In this document: positions 26,953 to 36,913 of the stretch, piece by piece
Numbering within the stretch: the first letter of the stretch is position 1
Layout of the letters: the number at the start of each line of letters is the position of its first letter
Assembly: GCA_018699955.1 (NCBI GenBank)
Contig: JABISG010000001.1
Location: 1-50,540 of the forward strand
DNA: 50,540 nt
Direction of reading: 5' to 3'
DNA from: Planctomycetaceae bacterium
GTDB taxonomy: Bacteria; Planctomycetota; Planctomycetia; Planctomycetales; Planctomycetaceae
Notes under the pieces: generated by a model
The model's database searches: none
What the model saw: the letters and a program-made list of their open reading frames with translations, nothing else
What the model was told of the DNA's origin: nothing
Translations under genes and position numbers: made by a program

Positions 26953-29802
26953 TTATTTCGAGTTTGTGGCGAGGGTTCCGTTTCGACGGACGTGCAACGT
27001 CAATGTTCCCGATGCCAGGTTCCCTTGACCCTGCGAAACCGCATGGAACGTTCGCGTCGTCTCCGGCACCCAGTCGGACGCGGTGAGGAAAATCTGGCGG
27101 CGGGTTTCGCCGGCGCGGACCAGGATGCCGCTCAGGCCGATGTTATCGACGATCACACCGTGTGGCAGATTATCGACGTCGAACTTCAGGTCGCCGTCGA
27201 AGCCGTTGCGCTCGATGCTGAGCATGGCGGTTATTGTCGTTCCCGGTGCGATGACCAGTTCCCCGGCCGATGGCGACACCTCGGGATTGTCAGGATTCAA
27301 ATGCACGATGACTTTCGGTCGGGCGGCAAGTTTGATTGTCCCCAGATTGCCAACCTCTTTCGTGACTTCGCGATCACCGATCATCGCCGTCGCGGTGATG
27401 CGAACTTTTGAGAAGTCGGGCTGCGGAGACTGTTTGCCGTCTTTCTTTTTTTCGTCCTTCTTCTTGCTTTCCTTTTGGGGCGCTACCAGTTCCGCCGATG
27501 CATTGATCACACCGCGAGCTTCCAGATGGCCCGCTTCGATGACGAGCGGCGATGGACACGAGAAGCCGGTAGGCAGCCCGGTCACGTCAATTTGTACCGG
27601 GCCGCCATAGTTGTCTCTTCGGTTGAGTTTAAATGTCAGCCGTTGACCGCTGCCAACGCCGACAGTTGCGTTTTGACCGCCGATGGTGACATCAAAATCG
27701 GGCGCGGGGCGGCGAACGGTGAGCCGGTACTTGAAGTCTTTTCCGCCGATTCCACGAACATCGGTGACTCGCACCAAATACGTTCCATCGGCCGGTGCTG
27801 TGAAAGTCAGTTTTGAATCGTTTCCTAACTTACGTTCGCCATCGTCATCGTTGGCAAAATACAGCGGGAAAATCGGGAGGCCATTGTCGGCCAATTTCGT
27901 TCCCGGAAGAAACGGTTCGACGATGTACGCCGGCTCGTCCCTGGCGTGGCTGGTTGCGCTGGTATCGAAGTAGCAATGCCGTTTGCCGCCGACGCTGTAA
28001 AACACGAATCCGGAATCGGGTCCCTGCGGCATGCGGAACAGCTTGCTGATTTCGCCGCTGATATACATGTACTGGTTCAACTGCATTTCTTCCCAGTTCT
28101 TGACTCGCACATTCAATTGCGCCGAGTTGATCGGTCGAAAAGTAATGTAGGAATCGCGCACCGCCCGCAGCCGCAAACGTTCAACCGGACGCCCATCGGC
28201 GTGCAGGATTTCGATCTTGGTGTCGGCGGGCGATTTGTCGCGGGCTGCGCGGGTTTCGGCGATCCACACGTCTCCCTTCTTAACATCGAAGCGATACAAA
28301 TCGACGTCGGCCTGTTTCGAGTCGGCCGCCATCAACACGCCGTCGGCGATCGCAGGAATGGAAAGCGGCGTTGCCTGATTGGCTTGATCGTTTGGTTCGG
28401 CCTCTTTGACCTCGGCCATTTTTACCGGTTCGCCAGATGGTGCGGTGGAGACGACAGCGTCTGTAATCGGCTTGGCAGTCTCACCGCCGCCTGCTTTGAG
28501 ACCCAGCGGATAAGTGACCAGCGAACCATCCATGCGGCCGACGAGCAGGCTTTTGTTGTCGCGTGCCACAGCGAGGGCGGCGACCCAGTCGGGTTGTTTT
28601 TCCAGGACGGCAACTTGCGTGAACTCGCCGGTTTCCCAAATCTTAATCGTGCGGTCTTCCGCCGAGGAGATCAGTTGCCGACCGTCGGGCGAAAAGACGA
28701 GTTTCAGAATCGGCGCATCGTGGGCGAATCGTGAATACGTGATCTCTGCCGTCCCGCGTTCGGTCATTTTCCAGATGCGAATGCGGTTGTCGATGCCTCC
28801 GGCCGCAAGCCATTTTCCATCGGGGCTGAAAGTGACCGTGTTCTGACCTTTGGTCGGCTCATTGCGCGTCTCGAGCCGCTTTCCAGTCGCGACGTCCCAC
28901 AGTTTGACGGTGAAGTCGCCGCTCGCACTGGCGAGGAATTTCCCCGACGGGTGAAAGGCGAGGCCGAAGATTGCGCCATTGTGACCGTTCAGCGTCCGCA
29001 GTTCGGCGCCGGTTTTTGCATCCCAGAGTTTGATCGCCTGATCGTAACCGCCGGTCACAAGAATCGTGCCGGTGTTGTTCAAGTCGGCTGCGTACAGGCA
29101 ATCGGTATGTCCGCGCAATGTGTGCAGGCGTTTGCCGCTCACGGCGTCCCACAAGGTTGCTTCACCAAACAATCCTGGTTCGCCGGCGGCGGTAAACAGC
29201 AGCCGACCATCCGCTGAAAAGCCGACGTTGTTCACTTGCCCGGTGAGACCGGCCAACATCGACATCGACTTGCGATCGGCGGCGGAAAGTAATTCGACAT
29301 TCCCATAACGTGCGACAGCAACTTGTTTGGCATTGGGGGAATACGCGAGGGCATGAATGGGTTTTCGCGGCTGGCCGACAACTTTGACTTTCGGCACGGT
29401 GAGCGGCAACGGCAAACCGTCAGATCCGACCGGCGCTTTCGCGCCCGCTTTGATCCACGCTTTCAAAATCGCAATTTCTGCAGCGGTTGGTGCCTTCTCA
29501 TCTTCCGGCGGCATGAACGGCTCGATCTTCTTCTCCAACGAAAGAATCAGCCGGCTCTTTTCGGGTTTCCCCGGCACGATGACCGCGCCGTTTTCACCGC
29601 CGCGCATCAACGCTGTGTGGCTGGCGAGATTGAGTTCGCCGTTTGCATCATCCGCGCTGTGACAGCCGGTGCAATACTTCGTAAAGATCGGCGCGACCTG
29701 TTTTCTGAAATCGACAGCCGGCGCGTCGGCGGCGATGGTGACCGAACCGATTGCACACAGGGTGGCCGACGTTGCAAATATTTTGAATACGTTGCGGAGC
29801 AT
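26953..29802 (-). CDS. Exported PSD1-type cytochrome with WD40 propeller
   Basis: The product has 949 residues. A signal peptide (about 1-25, ending in TIAADAPA) is followed by a planctomycete cytochrome C domain with CTGCH (44-48) and KIEPFMPPEDEKAPTAAEI. About seven WD40 repeats form a propeller at roughly 150-430 (ATLWDAVSGKRLHTLRGHTD, IKLWDAKTGAELRTLNGHNG, IKIWETGEF). The C-terminal half has pre-peptidase-like beta domains (AEPNDQANQATPL ... DVDLYRFDVKKGD, then another such domain) and a Lys-rich stretch. It is the third gene of a DUF1501-DUF1549/1553-WD40 set. Confidence 0.88.
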   Translation of the reverse strand: MLRNVFKIFATSATLCAIGSVTIAADAPAVDFRKQVAPIFTKYCTGCHSADDANGELNLASHTALMRGGENGAVIVPGKPEKSRLILSLEKKIEPFMPPEDEKAPTAAEIAILKAWIKAGAKAPVGSDGLPLPLTVPKVKVVGQPRKPIHALAYSPNAKQVAVARYGNVELLSAADRKSMSMLAGLTGQVNNVGFSADGRLLFTAAGEPGLFGEATLWDAVSGKRLHTLRGHTDCLYAADLNNTGTILVTGGYDQAIKLWDAKTGAELRTLNGHNGAIFGLAFHPSGKFLASASGDFTVKLWDVATGKRLETRNEPTKGQNTVTFSPDGKWLAAGGIDNRIRIWKMTERGTAEITYSRFAHDAPILKLVFSPDGRQLISSAEDRTIKIWETGEFTQVAVLEKQPDWVAALAVARDNKSLLVGRMDGSLVTYPLGLKAGGGETAKPITDAVVSTAPSGEPVKMAEVKEAEPNDQANQATPLSIPAIADGVLMAADSKQADVDLYRFDVKKGDVWIAETRAARDKSPADTKIEILHADGRPVERLRLRAVRDSYITFRPINSAQLNVRVKNWEEMQLNQYMYISGEISKLFRMPQGPDSGFVFYSVGGKRHCYFDTSATSHARDEPAYIVEPFLPGTKLADNGLPIFPLYFANDDDGERKLGNDSKLTFTAPADGTYLVRVTDVRGIGGKDFKYRLTVRRPAPDFDVTIGGQNATVGVGSGQRLTFKLNRRDNYGGPVQIDVTGLPTGFSCPSPLVIEAGHLEARGVINASAELVAPQKESKKKDEKKKDGKQSPQPDFSKVRITATAMIGDREVTKEVGNLGTIKLAARPKVIVHLNPDNPEVSPSAGELVIAPGTTITAMLSIERNGFDGDLKFDVDNLPHGVIVDNIGLSGILVRAGETRRQIFLTASDWVPETTRTFHAVSQGQGNLASGTLTLHVRRNGTLATNSK

Positions 29803-29883
29803 GATTGGGCTCTTGCGTGGGTTGGTGTTTTCTCAGATTGAACAGTTCCGCGGGGACGCGGCCCGGCGGCTTTGCCGCGATAA

Positions 29884-32460
29884 TTACCGGTGGAACAGGA
29901 ACTCTTTGCTGCTGAGAATGCTCCAGAAGAGGTCTTCGACGGCTTGTCGTTTTTCGACGCCGGCGGCAGCCCCTAACAACCGCTTTCGCTCCTCGGCGGT
30001 TGGCTCGCGTGAGAGGGTTTCGCGGAAGGTCTGTTCCAACCGTGTGGCGAGTTGGCTGTCTTTCGCGTCGGCATCAGCCAGGACGGCAACAATCGATTTC
30101 TTCTCGACCGCAGTGGGGTAACGCGACAACGCGGTGAGATACGCCTCGTCCACAAGTTTGTCGCTGGGCGTTTTCGCCGCCAGCAGTTTGCCCAAACGGT
30201 TGTCGGCGGCGGCAAGTTTGTTGTTCAGCGTGCCACCATTCATGATGTGCAGCACCTGCACCATGCTCGGCTCGGCCGAGCGTTCACATTCGCAAGTGAT
30301 AATCCGCTCCGGCCGTCCGAACGTCTTCAAGAAGTAGGAATCGACGCTGGCATCGGGCAGTTGCAATGCGCGGGTGCCGTCCGGCTTGTCCTTGAATTTC
30401 GTCGGCTTGTCGGTGGCTTGCGAAAGCGCGTCGAGCAGCACTTCGGCCTGCATTCTTCGCGGGTAATATCGCGAATAATACCGCTGGTCGCTTTCGTTTC
30501 CCGGCAGTGCCTCGCTGGAACGCTGGTACGTAGCCGACGTAAGAATCAACCGCATCAGCTTCTTGAGATCGTACTTGTTCTTTGCCAGAAAATCGGCGAG
30601 GCCGGCCATTAACGGCTCGTTGCTCGGCGGGTTGGTCAGCCGCAGATCATCGACGCGTTCGACGATGCCGACACCAAAAAAGTTCGCCCACACACGATTC
30701 ACAATCGCACGGCCAAAATAGGGATTCTCCGGTGAAGTCAGCCAGCCGGCGAGATGTCCGCGGCGATCGGTGGATTCGTCGAAAGGAACGGCCTCACCGT
30801 CGAGCGGTTTCGGGGGCTGCGGCTTTCCGGTGCGCGGTTGAATCAGCTCTCCTTCGGCGGCGACAAAAATGACGCGGTTGCCGTCACCGCTGCGAAAATC
30901 GCCGCCCCAACCTTTTCCTCGCACCCGCGAGAACAGATTGGCCATGCTGTAATAATCGTTGTTGGTCCACTTTTCCAACGGGTGATCGTGACAGCGGGCG
31001 CAGCCGATCGACATGCCCAAAAAGGCCATCGAGACTGTTTCCGCCATGTCCTGCGGGTCCTGGTGCAGCGAATAGAAATTGGCCGCGCCGTTGTCGATCG
31101 TACTCCCCTTGGCCAACAGCACGCCGCGGGCGAAATCATCCCACGCAGCATTTTCCGCCACCTGTTTTCGGATCCAGCCGTAATAACTCTCAACGGCTTT
31201 CGGTCGCAGCCGTGCGCCGGTCACCAGCAGTAAGTCGGACCATTTGTAGGCCCAGTAATCGACAAACTCGGGCCGCGCGAGCAGACCATCGACCAGTCGG
31301 TTGCGTTTGTCGGGCGACTTGTCGGCGAGAAACTTTCGCGTCTCCTCGGCGTCTGGCAGCATGCCGATCGTGTCGAGAAACGCGCGGCGAATAAAGACTT
31401 CGTCGGCGCACTGCCGCGACGGGGGAATGTTCAGGCTTTGTAATTTGTCGAGGACGTGATTGTCGATCAAGTTCCGACGTTCGGCTGCAGTGAAAACATC
31501 TGCTGCGACTCTTGACTCGAAAGGAACGGTGACTGTGGAGACGGTGTTTGAGCCCAGATACCAGCCGACGATGTTTCCCTCGCCATGTCCCATCACCGAA
31601 ACGCTTCCGGTTTCATCCACCTGCGCGACGGTTTCGTTGGTGGAAGTGAACTTCACCCAGCGGGTGACGTCTTTGCTGTGTCCGTCGTTGAAATGAGCGC
31701 GAACGACCAATTGCTGTGTCGCATCTGCTCGCAGCACGACATTCGCGGGGAGAATCTCCAGTCGTTCGAGTTTTGGATCGTCCGTCTGCGGCGGTGCCTG
31801 ACCGGTCGCGATCCATTGCGAGAGCACGCGGTACTCTTCGGAATCGACGTCGAATCGCAACCCTCCTTTGTGCGGAACGGCACCGCTGGGTTTGGTCAAA
31901 AAGAGGCTGCGGCCCGGATCGCCGGGAACAACTCTGCGGCCCTGTGCCTGGCGCGTTATCGCTTGAAAATCGTAATCGGGATCGTAGCCGCGCAGCGACA
32001 GTTTGAAGCCATTCTTGCCGGCCAATGCTCCATGACATGCCCCCGAATTGCAACCGGTTTTCGACAACACCGATTCGACGTGAATGCGGAAGTTCCAGTG
32101 ATGTGGATCTTGTTGCCGTTCGACAGTGACGGCTGTGGTCGCCTTCCGTTTTCCAGCTGTCGCGGTGATTATCGCCTTGCCGTCACTCACCGGAAGGGCG
32201 ACGCCGTTTTCAATGCGAACCACCTGCGAGTTGCTGCTGATCAGCGTGACGTTTTCCGTGAGTTGCCCGGCGTGATGGCCGTCGATGACGGCTTCGACCA
32301 ACAACGTCTGCCGCGCTTCACTGCCGGTGAGAGTGAATTGTGACGGGAGAATGACGAGCGCCTCATCGGCAGTGGCGGGAGCCGCCAGACAGGAAATCGC
32401 GATCACTATAACCAGCGGGACAGTTTTCAAGACCGTTGATTTGGAAAAGATATTGAACAT
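29884..32460 (-). CDS. Exported DUF1549/DUF1553 protein with Ig-like domain
   Basis: The product has 858 residues from the ATG at 32460, chosen for the signal peptide that follows; an ATG 13 codons earlier is possible. After the signal come a bacterial Ig-like domain (~35-115), a spaced haem-like motif GCNSGACHG (Cys137, Cys142, His143, which is CxxxxCH rather than CxxCH), a second Ig-like part, DUF1549 (FIRRAFLDTIGMLPDAEETR, ending in CARCHDHPLEKW with a true CxxCH), and DUF1553 (AIVNRVWANFFGVGIVERVDD). The family is typical of planctomycetes and of unknown function. It lies between DUF1501 and the WD40 gene on the same strand. Confidence 0.9.
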   Translation of the reverse strand: MFNIFSKSTVLKTVPLVIVIAISCLAAPATADEALVILPSQFTLTGSEARQTLLVEAVIDGHHAGQLTENVTLISSNSQVVRIENGVALPVSDGKAIITATAGKRKATTAVTVERQQDPHHWNFRIHVESVLSKTGCNSGACHGALAGKNGFKLSLRGYDPDYDFQAITRQAQGRRVVPGDPGRSLFLTKPSGAVPHKGGLRFDVDSEEYRVLSQWIATGQAPPQTDDPKLERLEILPANVVLRADATQQLVVRAHFNDGHSKDVTRWVKFTSTNETVAQVDETGSVSVMGHGEGNIVGWYLGSNTVSTVTVPFESRVAADVFTAAERRNLIDNHVLDKLQSLNIPPSRQCADEVFIRRAFLDTIGMLPDAEETRKFLADKSPDKRNRLVDGLLARPEFVDYWAYKWSDLLLVTGARLRPKAVESYYGWIRKQVAENAAWDDFARGVLLAKGSTIDNGAANFYSLHQDPQDMAETVSMAFLGMSIGCARCHDHPLEKWTNNDYYSMANLFSRVRGKGWGGDFRSGDGNRVIFVAAEGELIQPRTGKPQPPKPLDGEAVPFDESTDRRGHLAGWLTSPENPYFGRAIVNRVWANFFGVGIVERVDDLRLTNPPSNEPLMAGLADFLAKNKYDLKKLMRLILTSATYQRSSEALPGNESDQRYYSRYYPRRMQAEVLLDALSQATDKPTKFKDKPDGTRALQLPDASVDSYFLKTFGRPERIITCECERSAEPSMVQVLHIMNGGTLNNKLAAADNRLGKLLAAKTPSDKLVDEAYLTALSRYPTAVEKKSIVAVLADADAKDSQLATRLEQTFRETLSREPTAEERKRLLGAAAGVEKRQAVEDLFWSILSSKEFLFHR

Positions 32461-32571
32461 CGGAGTTTTCTTCCCGTCGCGTGTGGTCTTGCGGATCATT
32501 TGTTAAATGGTTCGCTAAACCGCAAGCGTTTTGTTGCGAGATTTGGTCGAACGGACGCGGTGCCGGATTGT

Positions 32572-33948
32572 TTAGAACAATTCCAGGACCGGTCTTGTGC
32601 CGGAATCGACGAGCGGGAACGGCCGTCCGGCGGGACCGGGCAGTGTGGTTTCCAGGTCGAAACCGAGGCTGTGGAAAACGGTGGCGATGACTTCGTTGGG
32701 GGCGACTGGTCTGTCGGCGGGATATCCACCGATGGGATCGCTGCTGCCGACGGCTTGGCCGCCCTTGATGCCACCGCCGGCAAAATAGACCGTCCAACAT
32801 TGCGGCCAGTGATCGCGACCACCGGCCGGATTCACGCGCGGCGTGCGGCCGAACTCGGCGAGGTTGCAAACCAGTGTGTCGTCCAGCAATCCGCGGTCGG
32901 TCAAGTCGTCGAGCAATGCGCCGTACGCCTTGTCGTACAACGGTGCGACAACGTTCTTCATTCCTTCGATGGACGTAAACGGTTTCGTGCCGTGAATGTC
33001 CCAGGTGATTTCGTTGAAGACCGTTAGAAATGTATTGATGGTGACGAATCGCACGCCGGCTTCAATCAGCCGCCGGGCCAGCAGGCAGCATTGTCCGAAG
33101 CGCGTGGTACCGTATCGCTCGCGGACCTTCTTGGGTTCCTTTGACAGATCGAAGGCGGCGCGGGCTTCGGGGCTGGTGATCATGCGGAACGCCGCTTGAA
33201 AACTGCTGTCGAGCAGTTTGGCGTTCTGGTTCTGCTCGAAACTTTTGACGGTTGAATCGACGATGCTGCGCAAACGACGGCGGCGGTCGAGACGCACCTC
33301 GCCAATTTGTTTCGGCGGAAGTAAGTCGGGGACTTGAAAGTTCGGCTTCGACGGGTCGGCCATCAGCTTGAATGGATCGTGAGCCTTGCCGAGAAATCCG
33401 CCGTCCTGTCCATGCGGCAAATTGCCGCCGGTGCTGCCCATCGGCTCGGGCATAACAACGTGGGCGGGCAAATCGGTACGGCGGCCGCGCAGGTAACTCG
33501 TCACACAGCCGGCGTGTGGCGAATTGATGCCGCCGGTAAACAGCCGACCGGTCTGCATCATCTGGTGGCCGGTGTCGTGAACGGCTGCGGCGGTGTGATA
33601 GCAGCTGCGGACGTAGGAAATCTTATCGCCATGCCGAGCGTGCTCGGGAAAGATCTCTGAGACCGAAACGCCGGGGGCTTTGGTGGCGATGGGTTGAAAC
33701 GGACCACGAACCTCCGCCGCCGCATCCGGTTTCATGTCCCACGTATCGATCTGGCTCGGCGCGCCAAGGTTGAAGATCATAATCGCCGAGCGCTTGTCGT
33801 GCTTTTCATCGACGGCACCCTGCGCTTCGAGCTTCGCAAGATCTGCCAGTGTGAGGCCGGCGGCTCCCAAGGTTCCCGCTTGGATGAAGTCGCGACGATT
33901 GACGCCGTCGCAAGTGTGTGCGGACCCTTGTCCGGTAAAGTTGAGCAT
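32572..33948 (-). CDS. Exported DUF1501 protein
   Basis: The product has 458 residues from the ATG at 33948. A twin-arginine motif NRRDFIQAGTLGAAGL (Arg18-Arg19) suggests Tat export. The DUF1501 core is seen in [34 protein letters not shown] and VCNLAEFGRTPRVNPAGGRDHWPQC. It is the first gene of the DUF1501-DUF1549/1553-WD40-acylphosphatase run, and the 111-base gap to the next gene shows no terminator I can defend. Confidence 0.9.
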   Translation of the reverse strand: MLNFTGQGSAHTCDGVNRRDFIQAGTLGAAGLTLADLAKLEAQGAVDEKHDKRSAIMIFNLGAPSQIDTWDMKPDAAAEVRGPFQPIATKAPGVSVSEIFPEHARHGDKISYVRSCYHTAAAVHDTGHQMMQTGRLFTGGINSPHAGCVTSYLRGRRTDLPAHVVMPEPMGSTGGNLPHGQDGGFLGKAHDPFKLMADPSKPNFQVPDLLPPKQIGEVRLDRRRRLRSIVDSTVKSFEQNQNAKLLDSSFQAAFRMITSPEARAAFDLSKEPKKVRERYGTTRFGQCCLLARRLIEAGVRFVTINTFLTVFNEITWDIHGTKPFTSIEGMKNVVAPLYDKAYGALLDDLTDRGLLDDTLVCNLAEFGRTPRVNPAGGRDHWPQCWTVYFAGGGIKGGQAVGSSDPIGGYPADRPVAPNEVIATVFHSLGFDLETTLPGPAGRPFPLVDSGTRPVLELF

Positions 33949-34067
33949 CGCTATTCGCCCCCGTTTCAGCCGCGCGGCTTCGATCAGATTGCACAATCAC
34001 CCTTAGGTGCGATTGTACCCGCCGACCGATGCCGTCACAAGAAACGGGGGCTGAATGCTCGTTCGAT

Positions 34068-34089
34068 CCCACGGGACGCAACCCGTGGG
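34068..34089. repeat. Dispersed hairpin, CCCACGGG / CCCGTGGG
   Basis: A perfect 8-bp stem with a 6-nt loop lies between the csrA stop and the DUF1501 start. Both arms are identical to those at 21547-21568. Confidence 0.6.
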
Positions 34090-34099
34090 TTTTCGGTAC

Positions 34100-34306
34100 T
34101 CACGCCGACTCGACGGAGGGTTGCGGGCTTTGCGCCGCGCTTGGTGCGTCCTGCGGATCGGCAAGCAGTTCTTCGCGGACGATGTTCATGTCGCGGGGAG
34201 CGTCGATTCCCAGCCGAACGTTGTTCGGCCCAATGCGGACAATCGTCACAGTAACGTTGTCGCCAATCAGAATTCGCTCACCCGGTTTTCTCGACAGCAC
34301 CAGCAT
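34100..34306 (-). CDS. csrA: Carbon storage regulator CsrA
   Basis: The product has 68 residues from the ATG at 34306, preceded by a strong AAGGAG. The CsrA fold is complete: MLVLSRKPGERILIGDNVTV, NNVRLGIDAP, VREEL. Leu4 and Arg44, the main RNA contacts, are both in place. An acidic, Ser/Pro-rich tail follows residue ~50. It binds GGA motifs in mRNA leaders and controls translation. It is possibly the first gene of the minus-strand run down to 26628. Confidence 0.95.
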   Translation of the reverse strand: MLVLSRKPGERILIGDNVTVTIVRIGPNNVRLGIDAPRDMNIVREELLADPQDAPSAAQSPQPSVESA

Positions 34307-34853
34307 ATCAATTGACTCCTTCCATAGGTCATTTCGGCAACTTTCCTGGTGGCGCGAATGGGCTTCGCATCCTGCGACTGCCCACTTATCTCTGCAACCT
34401 ACTCGCCACCCCAACTGTCGTCAAAGCGAATACGTTGTCATTAAGATAACGATTCTGCAATCAGGAAATCTAGCCCTATCCGGAGAGTTTGCGCGGGGAT
34501 TCGGAGAATTAGCCACAACCCAGACAATCGCGCCAGGCGGCCGCCAATAGGCCCGCAGGCAGGCATCGCGGCTCGCAACACGCCCCGCAGGCATGAGTTG
34601 CGACAAAAGCACCAATCGCAGCCAAGGGGAGCGGCGGGACACCGCCACGTCACTCTGCCAGGCTGCCTGGAAATCAAGCAGCCCGGAAATCGGGCAGCCG
34701 TGCCGCAAAGACGTGCGTTCCCGTCCGGGCAGGTCGTTCAGGGGCGGCTGTTTCTCATCGCCCGCTGAAAACTTAGAGTCGATCCGCTTGACTCAACACA
34801 GAAAGGCAACAATGCTGGTGAACCGTTGAGCCCAATGAAAAAGGAAAAAACAA
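34307..34853. other. Intergenic region between csrA and the oxidoreductase
   Basis: In these 547 bases no frame has protein-like composition. The middle part (~34560-34740) is GC-rich with short inverted repeats such as GCCCG/CGGGC and could fold as RNA, but I see no promoter-terminator pair. It should hold the divergent promoters of csrA and the oxidoreductase. Confidence 0.4.
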
Positions 34854-35903
34854 ATGATACGCATCGGAATTATCGGCGTCGGCTTCATGGGTTACACCCA
34901 CTTCGAGGGGGCGCGGAAGCTCCGCGGCGCTAAAGTGACCGCCATCGCGACTCGCAACCAGAAAAAGCTGTCGGGCGACTGGACCAGCATCCAAGGGAAT
35001 TTCGGACCGCGCGGCGGACAGGTCGATCTGTCGAAGGTCAAAAAATATTCCGACTACCACGATCTGCTGGCCGATCCAGACATCGATCTGGTCGATATCT
35101 GCCTGCCAACCGACAAACACGAATCGGTTGTGCTGGAATCATTGAAGGCCGGCAAGCACACGCTGGTTGAAAAACCGATCGCAATCGATGTCAAAGCGGC
35201 CAACCGAATGGTGCGGGCGGCCAAGAACGCAAAGCGACTGCTGATGGTGGCCCACGTGCTGCCCTTCTTCCCGGAATTTCGATTCGTCACCGATTGCGTG
35301 CAGAGTGGGAAGTACGGCAAACTGAAGGCGGCGCATTTTCGCCGCGTCATTTCGCCCCCCGATTGGTCGAAAGACATGGCCGACTATCGCAAGCTGGGCG
35401 GCTGGGGCATCGATCTGCACATTCACGACAACCATTTCATCGGCCTGGCGTGCGGCGTGCCGACCAAAGTCTTTTCACGCGGCATTGTCGATGATGGAAT
35501 GGTTAACCACGTTCACACGCAATACGTTTACGACGATCCCGAATTGGCGGTGACCTGCGTCAGCGGCGGGATTGCCGCCGGCGGCTTACAGTTTGCGCAC
35601 GGATTCGAGCTGTACTTTGAAAAAGCCACCGTGCTTTACAACGCCGGCACCCTCGGCGGCGAGTGGATTGCTGATCGACCGTTGACGCTGATCAACAACC
35701 GCGGCAAGGTGACGCAACCCAAATTGAAGGGTGGAACCGAATGGTATTCGGCCTTCACCACAGAACTGCAGACGGCGGTCGATGGTGTGAAGAAAAATAG
35801 CGAACCTTTGATACTTTCCGGCACTCTAGCGCGTGACGCCCTGCAACTGTGTGCCGCGGAAGCGAAAAGCATCACCACCGGACGCGTCGTGAAAGTTGGT
35901 TAG
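34854..35903 (+). CDS. Gfo/Idh/MocA-family oxidoreductase
   Basis: The product has 349 residues. The NAD(P)-binding motif GIIGVGFMGYTH is at the N-terminus, VDICLPTDKHESVV follows, and TLVEKPIAID carries the family lysine. The second domain has DLHIHDNHFIGLACG, with the usual His pair. No signal sequence is present, so it is cytoplasmic. It probably acts on a sugar derivative. Two palindromes follow the stop. Confidence 0.92.
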   Translation: MIRIGIIGVGFMGYTHFEGARKLRGAKVTAIATRNQKKLSGDWTSIQGNFGPRGGQVDLSKVKKYSDYHDLLADPDIDLVDICLPTDKHESVVLESLKAGKHTLVEKPIAIDVKAANRMVRAAKNAKRLLMVAHVLPFFPEFRFVTDCVQSGKYGKLKAAHFRRVISPPDWSKDMADYRKLGGWGIDLHIHDNHFIGLACGVPTKVFSRGIVDDGMVNHVHTQYVYDDPELAVTCVSGGIAAGGLQFAHGFELYFEKATVLYNAGTLGGEWIADRPLTLINNRGKVTQPKLKGGTEWYSAFTTELQTAVDGVKKNSEPLILSGTLARDALQLCAAEAKSITTGRVVKVG

Positions 35904-35912
35904 CTAACAACA

Positions 35913-35935
35913 GCTGCGACTCAACAAGTCGCAGC
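35913..35935. repeat. Palindrome family A, copy 1
   Basis: Arms GCTGCGACT and AGTCGCAGC surround CAACA. It lies 10 bases past the oxidoreductase stop and is identical to the copy at 42391. Confidence 0.75.
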
Positions 35936-35971
35936 GTGCCATGTCCTTCCAAAACGTGACGTGCTTCACGC

Positions 35972-35994
35972 GCTGCGATGCGTTGCATCGCAGC
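35972..35994. repeat. Palindrome family A, copy 2
   Basis: Arms GCTGCGATG and CATCGCAGC surround CGTTG. It shares GCTGCGA with copy 1 and has matching changes in the right arm. It lies just before the MBL-fold gene. Confidence 0.65.
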
Positions 35995-36017
35995 TACGCT
36001 TGTGAGAACTTCTTATC

Positions 36018-36860
36018 GTGAACATCGAAAACCTGCCCCTGAGTACGTTTGAGTACAAAGGGCTGACCATTGAAGGTTATTCCCGGGCGGCCGTGCAGTC
36101 GTACTGGCGAATTCCCGAACTGAAACTCGGGTTCGATCTGGGTGGCAGCCCCTGGTCGTTCATGGGGACGCAGACTTTCTTCATTACACACGCCCATCTC
36201 GATCACATGGCTGCGCTTCCGGTGTACGTTGCGCGGCGGCGAATGATGAAGATGGACCCGCCCACCATCTACGTTCCTGAGGCCACCCGCGACAACGTCG
36301 AGCGGATGCTCCGCAGTTGGCAGAATCTGGATCGCGGGCGGATGATGTGCGATTTGATTGGCGTGAAGCCGGGCGATGAAATCACGCTCAGCCGCGAACA
36401 CGTCGTCACCGTCTTCGAGACGAAACACACGGTGCCATCGGTGGGATACGTGGTTTGGGACTGCCGCAAGAAGCTCAAGCCGGAACTGGAAGGGCTTTCA
36501 CAGGACGAAATCCGCGACCGGCGAATGGGCGGCGAAGAAGTCACCCAGGAGATCCGCGTCCCCATTGTCTGCTACACGGGCGACACTGCGCCGGCCGGCC
36601 TGGACGGTTACCCGGCGGTGTACGAGTCCCGAATTCTCATCACCGAAATGACGTTCTTCCGCCCCGAGCATCGCAAAGACAAGATCCACAAGTTCGGCCA
36701 CACGCACCTGGACGACATCATCGAGCGGGCCGACCGTTTCCAGAACGAATTGATTATCCTCGGCCACTTCAGCACACGCTATCACGAACGACAAGTCGAA
36801 AACGCCGTCAGCCGACGGTTGCCGGCGAGGCTGAAGGAACGCGTCAAGCTGTGGTTATAG
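36018..36860 (+). CDS. MBL-fold hydrolase, RNase Z-like
   Basis: The product has 280 residues. The metal motif is [15 protein letters not shown] (His58, His60, Asp62, His63). YTGDTAPAG supplies the bridging Asp, and [12 protein letters not shown] the last His. A long arm lies between. Together these suggest the RNase Z/arylsulfatase branch of the family. A tRNA 3'-processing role is plausible but not certain, since the exosite arm is not clear. Family A palindromes lie on both sides. Confidence 0.8.
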   Translation: MNIENLPLSTFEYKGLTIEGYSRAAVQSYWRIPELKLGFDLGGSPWSFMGTQTFFITHAHLDHMAALPVYVARRRMMKMDPPTIYVPEATRDNVERMLRSWQNLDRGRMMCDLIGVKPGDEITLSREHVVTVFETKHTVPSVGYVVWDCRKKLKPELEGLSQDEIRDRRMGGEEVTQEIRVPIVCYTGDTAPAGLDGYPAVYESRILITEMTFFRPEHRKDKIHKFGHTHLDDIIERADRFQNELIILGHFSTRYHERQVENAVSRRLPARLKERVKLWL

Positions 36861-36867
36861 TGTCGCA

Positions 36868-36890
36868 GCTGAGATGCAACGCATCGCAGC
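36868..36890. repeat. Palindrome family A, copy 3
   Basis: Arms GCTGAGATGC and GCATCGCAGC surround AAC, with a single mismatched position. It lies 7 bases past the MBL stop. Confidence 0.55.
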
Positions 36891-36913
36891 CTGCGACTCG
36901 TTGAGATCGCAGC
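36889..36913. repeat. Palindrome family A, copy 4
   Basis: This imperfect copy runs from GCCTGCGACTCG to GATCGCAGC and ends at the stop codon of the pentapeptide gene. It stands head to tail with copy 3 in the convergent gap. Confidence 0.5.

Noticed and set aside
34441..34677. Open frames in the csrA-oxidoreductase gap
   Set aside because: Composition and residue order are not protein-like and there is no ribosome site.
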